This document shows, one piece after another, positions 33,285 through 37,612 of a stretch of 37,612 bases of DNA. Under the pieces are notes generated by a model, which saw nothing but the letters and a program-made list of their open reading frames with translations, did no database searches and was not told where the DNA came from. The DNA lies in contig JAKBBV010000025.1 in assembly GCA_021808285.1 (NCBI GenBank), positions 1 to 37,612 of the forward strand. Reading direction: 5' to 3'. The position numbers and the translations under genes were made by a program. The number at the start of each line of letters is the position of its first letter. Positions within the stretch are counted from its first letter, which is position 1. The DNA is from Pseudomonadota bacterium. Lineage in GTDB: Bacteria; Pseudomonadota; Alphaproteobacteria; Caulobacterales; Caulobacteraceae.

Positions 33285-34274
33285 TCAGGCCTGCTCCACC
33301 GCGTCCAGGATGCCAGCATCGGCGTACTGTCCGCCCGGGCGAAATCGATAGAGATAGCTCGGCAGAATGGGCTCCAGGGCTTTGGGCGAAACGCCGAGCT
33401 CGGCCAGCCCTTTGGCGCGCTTGTCAGCCACATTGTCGAGGCCGAGCAGTCTGACTTGGTCCGTGGTCAGCGGCGGAGGAACGCCAAGGGCGGCGGCAAG
33501 GTCGCCAATCAGCCCAAGACCTGCGGCGACCGGTACGGGAACCGGGATGAGGGCTCTGCGACGCTGGATGACCTGGAGCAGGATCTCCATCAGGTCCTTG
33601 AAGCTGTAAATATGCGGGCCGGCGAGCTCGTAGGTGTGGCCGGCGGCGTCGGGCCTCGAAACCGCTGCGGCGACGGCGCGCGCGACATCGGCGACATAGA
33701 CCGGCTGCATCCGGGTGTAGCCGCCGCCGATCAGGGGCAGAACGGGTGAGACCGTCGCCAGGGCCGCAAAGCGGTTGAAGAAGGCGTCCTCCGGTCCGAA
33801 TATGACCGATGGCCGCAGAATGACCGCTTGCGGGACGGCGTCGCGGATGGCGCTCTCGCCCTGGGCCTTGGTCCGCGCATAGGCCGAAGGCGAGGATTCG
33901 TCAGCGCCAAGCGAGGAAATATGAACGAGGCGCTCCACCCCGAGCTGAAGCGCCGTCATGGCGATGCGGCCCGCCGCCGCCACATGAAGCGCTTCGAAGC
34001 TCTGCCGCCCAGAAGAATAGAGTACGGCAACAGCATTGACGCAGGCCGTCGCACCCTCCAGCGCGCGTCGCACGGAGGCCTCGTCCCGGACGTTCGCCTG
34101 AACGACTTCGATCTGCCCGACATCGCCCAGCATGCGTAGGCGATAGCCCCGCCCGGGACTGCGAACGGCGACCCGCACGCGGTAGCCCGCCCGGGCGAGA
34201 GCCCGGACGCTTTGACCGCCCACGAAACCGGAACCGCCGAACAGGGTGACCAGAGGGCGCTTCGGGGTCTGCAT
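33285..34274 (-). CDS. NDUFA9-like NAD(P)-binding protein (complex I accessory type)
   Basis: A 329-residue atypical short-chain dehydrogenase with GGSGFVGG (residues 13-20) for NAD(P), then HISSLGAD, YARTKAQGE and ILRPSVIFGPEDAFFNRF. The last stretch and PLIGGGYTRMQPVYVADVA are typical of the mitochondrial complex I NDUFA9 subunit family and its alphaproteobacterial relatives. The catalytic Tyr-Lys pair survives as Y and K in YARTK. ATG 34274 gives the expected N-terminus; upstream frame to 34406 is not used. No nuo genes lie nearby. A general epimerase or a ubiquinone-related reductase is the alternative. Confidence 0.86.
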   Translation of the reverse strand: MQTPKRPLVTLFGGSGFVGGQSVRALARAGYRVRVAVRSPGRGYRLRMLGDVGQIEVVQANVRDEASVRRALEGATACVNAVAVLYSSGRQSFEALHVAAAGRIAMTALQLGVERLVHISSLGADESSPSAYARTKAQGESAIRDAVPQAVILRPSVIFGPEDAFFNRFAALATVSPVLPLIGGGYTRMQPVYVADVARAVAAAVSRPDAAGHTYELAGPHIYSFKDLMEILLQVIQRRRALIPVPVPVAAGLGLIGDLAAALGVPPPLTTDQVRLLGLDNVADKRAKGLAELGVSPKALEPILPSYLYRFRPGGQYADAGILDAVEQA

Positions 34275-34729
34275 CTCTGCCGAAATCCTCAATATATCCG
34301 CCGCGGGAGCATAGCCGCTGCGGGAGCGATTGGCCCGACCGCTCAGGCGCGCCTGCCGCCGCGAGCGATAGAGGAGCATCGCGCTGGACGCAACGCGTCC
34401 GGGCATTTCCGCGGGCCCCGATGGCCGCCTGCCTCAGTGACTCTGCCCCGGCTCCTTCTGCGCCGGCGCCCAGGGGGAGCCTGCGGAGGCGCTAATTCCG
34501 GTTGCTCCGGTTCAGCGTCGGCTGCGCGATCGCGAGGAAAGCAGGTGGCATTCGTCCGCTCGCCCGTTCCACCCGCGCGGGGACAGGATGAGGCTCAGCT
34601 CTACCCGCCTGAAAGGAGCCCTGCGTCTGCGCCTTTCCTGATGCGCGGGACGTTGACGACACTGCGGCGGCGCCCTATCGGATCGCCCCTCCTGATCACG
34701 GTCCCGCTGCAACGGCGGAATCGTCCGGG
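34275..34729. other. Gene-free region before tRNA-Leu
   Basis: This 455-base gap has no open frame with recognisable protein features. Frames crossing it are Arg/Pro-rich shadows. It holds a possible hairpin (GGCTCC at 34450-34455 with GGAGCC at 34476-34481, with the palindrome GCGCCGGCGC nested inside) and the tRNA promoter listed separately. TATATT-like sequence near 34291-34297 on the minus strand could belong to the NDUFA9-like gene, but no good -35 accompanies it. Confidence 0.5.
34653..34681 (+). promoter_or_regulatory. Probable promoter of tRNA-Leu
   Basis: TTGACG (34653-34658) and TATCGG (34676-34681) are spaced by exactly 17 bases, and the tRNA begins about 48 bases further on. This is the best-looking promoter in the window. 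Confidence 0.55.
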
Positions 34730-34816
<87 letters not shown>

Positions 34817-34845
34817 TTCTTTTTGGGAACCACCTTTTTCTGGGC

Positions 34846-34867
34846 GCCGCCCAGCGGGGTGGGCGGC
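34846..34867. other. Perfect GC hairpin between tRNA-Leu and dnaJ
   Basis: GCCGCCCA and TGGGCGGC form an eight-base-pair stem with a six-base loop, 30 bases after the tRNA and 51 bases beyond the dnaJ stop. T-rich runs (34820-34824 and 34835-34839) lie before rather than after it on the plus strand. It therefore does not fit a standard terminator for either strand, though it may still help end the convergent transcripts. Confidence 0.35.
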
Positions 34868-34918
34868 CGGTCCGGTGCGGGAGGCAGTCCGGCGCCGGCA
34901 ACGCGCTCCGATCGGCGC

Positions 34919-36061
34919 TCAGGCCCCAGTGACTTCATCCCAGAAGCGGCGCGCCTTCTTGAAGAAGCCCGCCGTCTGTGGGCTCTGCTGCTCGCCTAAG
35001 GCCGCCTCGAAGGCCTTCAACAGGTCTCGCTGTTGCGCCGTCAGCTTGGTCGGCGTCTCGACAAAGAGCTCGACCACCAGATCGCCGCGTTCGCGCGAGC
35101 GCAGGGAGGGCATGCCCTTGCCGCGCACGCGCACGGTGCGGCCGGTCTGGGCCCCCTCGGGGACCTTGATCATGATCTTGGGCCGGCCGTCGCAGTTTTC
35201 GCCACCCAGCAGGCACGGCGCCTCGATCTCGCCTCCGAGCGCCGCCGTGGTCATCGGCACCGGAACGGAGCACAAGAGGTCGAGACCATCACGTTCGAAT
35301 AGGTCATGGGGCCGAACGGAGACAAAGATGTAGAGATCGCCGCGCGGCCCGCCCCGGGGGCCCGCGTCGCCCTCTCCGGAAAGCCGGATGCGCGAGCCGT
35401 CATCCACCCCGGCCGGGACGCGAACCTGAAGCGTCCGCTCTTGGCGCACCCGTCCGTGGCCGGAGCAGCGGACGCAAGGGTCAAGCATGACGGCGCCCGC
35501 GCCGCCACATCGGGGACAGGTGGACTCCATAGCGAAGAACCCCTGGCTGCGCCGCACCCGACCATGCCCACCACAGGTGGTGCAGGCCGTAGGGCCGGTT
35601 CCAGGCTTGGCCCCGGTTCCCTCGCAGGCATCGCAGGGCGTCGCCGCCGGAACGCGAATCTCCACCGTGGCGCCCATATAAGCTTGTTCGAGGCTGATCT
35701 CGAGGTCGTATCGAAGGTCTTGCCCGCGTCCCGGTCCACGCTCACGGCCGCCGCCGCTGAACATGTCGCCGAACACATCTCCAAAGACATTGGAGAAGAT
35801 GTCGTGCAGGTCGCCGAAGTCACCTCCTCCGCCCGCTGCGCCATTCAGACCCGCGTGGCCGAACCGATCGTAGGCGGCGCGCTTCTTGGCGTCGGAGAGG
35901 ACGGAATAGGCTTCATTGATCTCCTTGAAGCGGGCCGTGGCCTCTGCCGACCCCCCGTTGCGGTCCGGATGGTGCTCCATCGCGAGCTTGCGAAACGCGC
36001 TCTTCAGCGCCGCCTCATCGCAGCCCTTCTGGACGCCCAGTATTTCGTAATAATCCCGCAT
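34919..36061 (-). CDS. dnaJ: Chaperone protein DnaJ (type I Hsp40)
   Basis: DnaJ delivers substrates to DnaK and stimulates its ATPase. The 380-residue protein has the J domain with HPD in MEHHPDRNGG (about 31-40), a Gly/Phe-rich stretch around 75-110, and four zinc motifs of the CxxCxGxG type beginning CDACEGTG, CTTCGGHG, CPRCGGAG and CVRCSGHG. The C-terminal substrate domain follows. It lies 104 bases downstream of dnaK and is probably co-transcribed with it under heat-shock control; the dnaK promoter is outside the window. Confidence 0.97.
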   Translation of the reverse strand: MRDYYEILGVQKGCDEAALKSAFRKLAMEHHPDRNGGSAEATARFKEINEAYSVLSDAKKRAAYDRFGHAGLNGAAGGGGDFGDLHDIFSNVFGDVFGDMFSGGGRERGPGRGQDLRYDLEISLEQAYMGATVEIRVPAATPCDACEGTGAKPGTGPTACTTCGGHGRVRRSQGFFAMESTCPRCGGAGAVMLDPCVRCSGHGRVRQERTLQVRVPAGVDDGSRIRLSGEGDAGPRGGPRGDLYIFVSVRPHDLFERDGLDLLCSVPVPMTTAALGGEIEAPCLLGGENCDGRPKIMIKVPEGAQTGRTVRVRGKGMPSLRSRERGDLVVELFVETPTKLTAQQRDLLKAFEAALGEQQSPQTAGFFKKARRFWDEVTGA

Positions 36062-36165
36062 CGCGCGTCCCTGAGCCCTCGCGTTCGGCGCCTCGCCGCC
36101 GAGACCCCCAAGTCGACCGCCTTCTGCGGCGTCTCAGGAGCCCCGGGCGCGGCAGGTTCTCAATG

Positions 36166-37612
36166 TCAGGACTTATCGCCGGAGACGTCCTCAAACTCGG
36201 CGTCGACCACGTCGGAGTGGCTTTCGGGCTCGCTCGTAGAGGCCTCAGCGCCAGCCTGCTGCGCCTGATACATAGCCTCACCAAGCTTCATGGAGGCCTG
36301 CATCAGGGTCGCCGTTTTGGCGGTGATATCTTCCAGGGCCTCGGACTCCAAAGCGCTCTTGAGCTCGGCTATGGCCGCTTCGATCGCGGATTTCTCCGAC
36401 TCGCCCACCTTGTCCCCGTGCTCCGAAAGCGCCTTCTCCGTGGAATGGATCAGGGCGTCGGCATGGTTCTTCGCCTCGACCAGCTCCTTGCGCGCCTTGT
36501 CCTCGCTGGCGTGAGCCTCCGCCTCACGCACCATGGCCTCGATATCCGCGTCGGAAAGACCGCCATTGGCCTGGATACGGATCGATTGCTCCTTATTGGT
36601 CGCCTTGTCCTTGGCCGAAACGTTGACGATGCCGTTGGCGTCGATATCGAAGGTCACCTCGACCTGCGGCACGCCGCGAGGCGCAGGCGGAATGCCGACG
36701 AGGTCGAACTGTCCGAGAAGCTTATTGTGAGCGGCGATCGGCCGCTCACCCTGAAACACCCGGATGGTCACCGCATTCTGGTTGTCGTCCGCCGTGGAGA
36801 AGACTTGGCTCTTCTTGGTCGGTATGGTGGTGTTGCGCTCAATGAGGGGGGTAAAGACGCCGCCGAGCGTCTCGATGCCTAAGGTCAGGGGCGTGACGTC
36901 GAGCAGCAGCACATCCTTGACGTCGCCTTGCAACACGCCGGCCTGTATGGCCGCGCCGAGGGCCACGACCTCGTCCGGGTTCACACCCCGGTGCGGCTCA
37001 CGACCAAAAAACTGCTGAACGGTCTCGATCACCTTGGGCATGCGCGTCATGCCGCCCACGAGGATGACCTCGTCGATATCGCTCTTCTTCAGGCCGGCGT
37101 CCTTCAACGCCCGCTCGCACGGCGTCACCGTCTTGACGATCAGGTCTTCCACCAGGGCCTCGAGCTTCGCCCGGGTGAGCTTCATATTCAGGTGGAGCGG
37201 CCCGGACGCATTCATCGAGATGAAGGGTAGGTTCACCTCGTACTGGGCCGTGGAGCTGAGCTCCTTCTTGGCCTTCTCAGCCTCTTCCTTGAGGCGTTGC
37301 AGGGCCAGTTTGTCTTTGCGCAGATCGACGCCCTGTTCCTTCTTGAACTCGTCGGCCAGATAATCGACCAGACGCAGATCGAAGTCCTCGCCACCCAGGA
37401 AGGTGTCGCCGTTGGTGGCCTTCACCTCGAACACACCATCGCCGATCTCCAGGATCGAGACGTCGAAAGTGCCGCCGCCGAGGTCGTAGACAGCGATCTT
37501 CTTGCCGTCGTTCTTTTCCAAACCATAGGCGAGGGCCGCCGCGGTCGGCTCGTTGATGATGCGCAGAACCTCGAGCCCGGCGATCTTACCGGCGTCTTTG
37601 GTGGCCTGGCGC
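36166..37612 (-). CDS. dnaK: Chaperone protein DnaK (Hsp70), 5' end outside window
   Basis: The C-terminal three quarters of DnaK (about 480 residues) are visible; the frame is open to base 37612, so the methionine at 37521 is internal. Seen are [13 protein letters not shown], the phosphate loop [18 protein letters not shown] and LVGGMTRMP of the ATPase domain, then the linker [19 protein letters not shown] and the substrate-binding beta domain. The helical lid ends in the acidic tail VVDAEFEDV, the usual DnaK C-terminus. It is followed by dnaJ. Confidence 0.97.
   Translation of the reverse strand, partial: RQATKDAGKIAGLEVLRIINEPTAAALAYGLEKNDGKKIAVYDLGGGTFDVSILEIGDGVFEVKATNGDTFLGGEDFDLRLVDYLADEFKKEQGVDLRKDKLALQRLKEEAEKAKKELSSTAQYEVNLPFISMNASGPLHLNMKLTRAKLEALVEDLIVKTVTPCERALKDAGLKKSDIDEVILVGGMTRMPKVIETVQQFFGREPHRGVNPDEVVALGAAIQAGVLQGDVKDVLLLDVTPLTLGIETLGGVFTPLIERNTTIPTKKSQVFSTADDNQNAVTIRVFQGERPIAAHNKLLGQFDLVGIPPAPRGVPQVEVTFDIDANGIVNVSAKDKATNKEQSIRIQANGGLSDADIEAMVREAEAHASEDKARKELVEAKNHADALIHSTEKALSEHGDKVGESEKSAIEAAIAELKSALESEALEDITAKTATLMQASMKLGEAMYQAQQAGAEASTSEPESHSDVVDAEFEDVSGDKS

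Overview
The window looks like ordinary core chromosome from a GC-rich alphaproteobacterium, most likely of the order Caulobacterales (Caulobacter, Phenylobacterium or Brevundimonas relatives). The reasons are the AddA-type recombination helicase, the long-form hibernation factor, the FYDLN acidic protein, the Hsp20-DUF1150 pair, the NDUFA9-like protein, the linkage trpF-trpB-trpA-accD-folC, and protein sequences that resemble what I remember of Caulobacter. I see no insertion sequence, phage gene, integrase, CRISPR array or toxin-antitoxin pair. The taxonomic call is inference, made without any search.

Layout. The window opens inside addA (+), followed by trxA (+). From 13.8 kb back to 3.9 kb runs a block of minus-strand genes: aroA-cmk-rpsA, then ihfB-mscL-trpF-trpB-trpA-accD-folC, with many start/stop overlaps. 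This block joins aromatic amino acid and tryptophan synthesis, malonyl-CoA and folate synthesis, ribosomal protein S1 and a nucleoid protein. Divergent from aroA are a FYDLN-acid gene, tRNA-Ala(GGC) with a strong hairpin behind it, a Mesh1-like (p)ppGpp hydrolase, a small heat-shock protein and its usual DUF1150 neighbour. A second minus-strand block reads prfA, rnd-lptC-lptA-lptB, hpf, ptsN: translation termination, RNA processing, LPS transport and ribosome hibernation.

From 21.5 kb a plus-strand run carries a thiolase, trmD and rplS. It is followed by a divergent transporter/thioesterase pair whose start codons overlap, then sixA, a DUF952 gene, pyrD and an orphan sensor kinase. On the minus strand follow a DUF2332 gene, fabI-ubiH, and an NDUFA9-like reductase. 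After tRNA-Leu(CAG) with its own promoter, the window ends in dnaK-dnaJ (minus; dnaK is cut by the window edge).

The main points of interest lie in the details rather than in a new gene cluster. Two genes (trpF and the DUF952 gene) appear to start at CTG. Four more (accD, rnd, prfA, the FYDLN gene) appear to start at TTG. AccD has lost three of its four zinc-ribbon cysteines. TrpF seems to have Glu at the catalytic Asp position. The conserved neighbours rpoN (between lptB and hpf) and rpsP-rimM (before trmD) are absent from their usual places. I did not find evidence for a clearly undescribed biological system; the least understood genes are the FYDLN, DUF1150, DUF952 and DUF2332 proteins.
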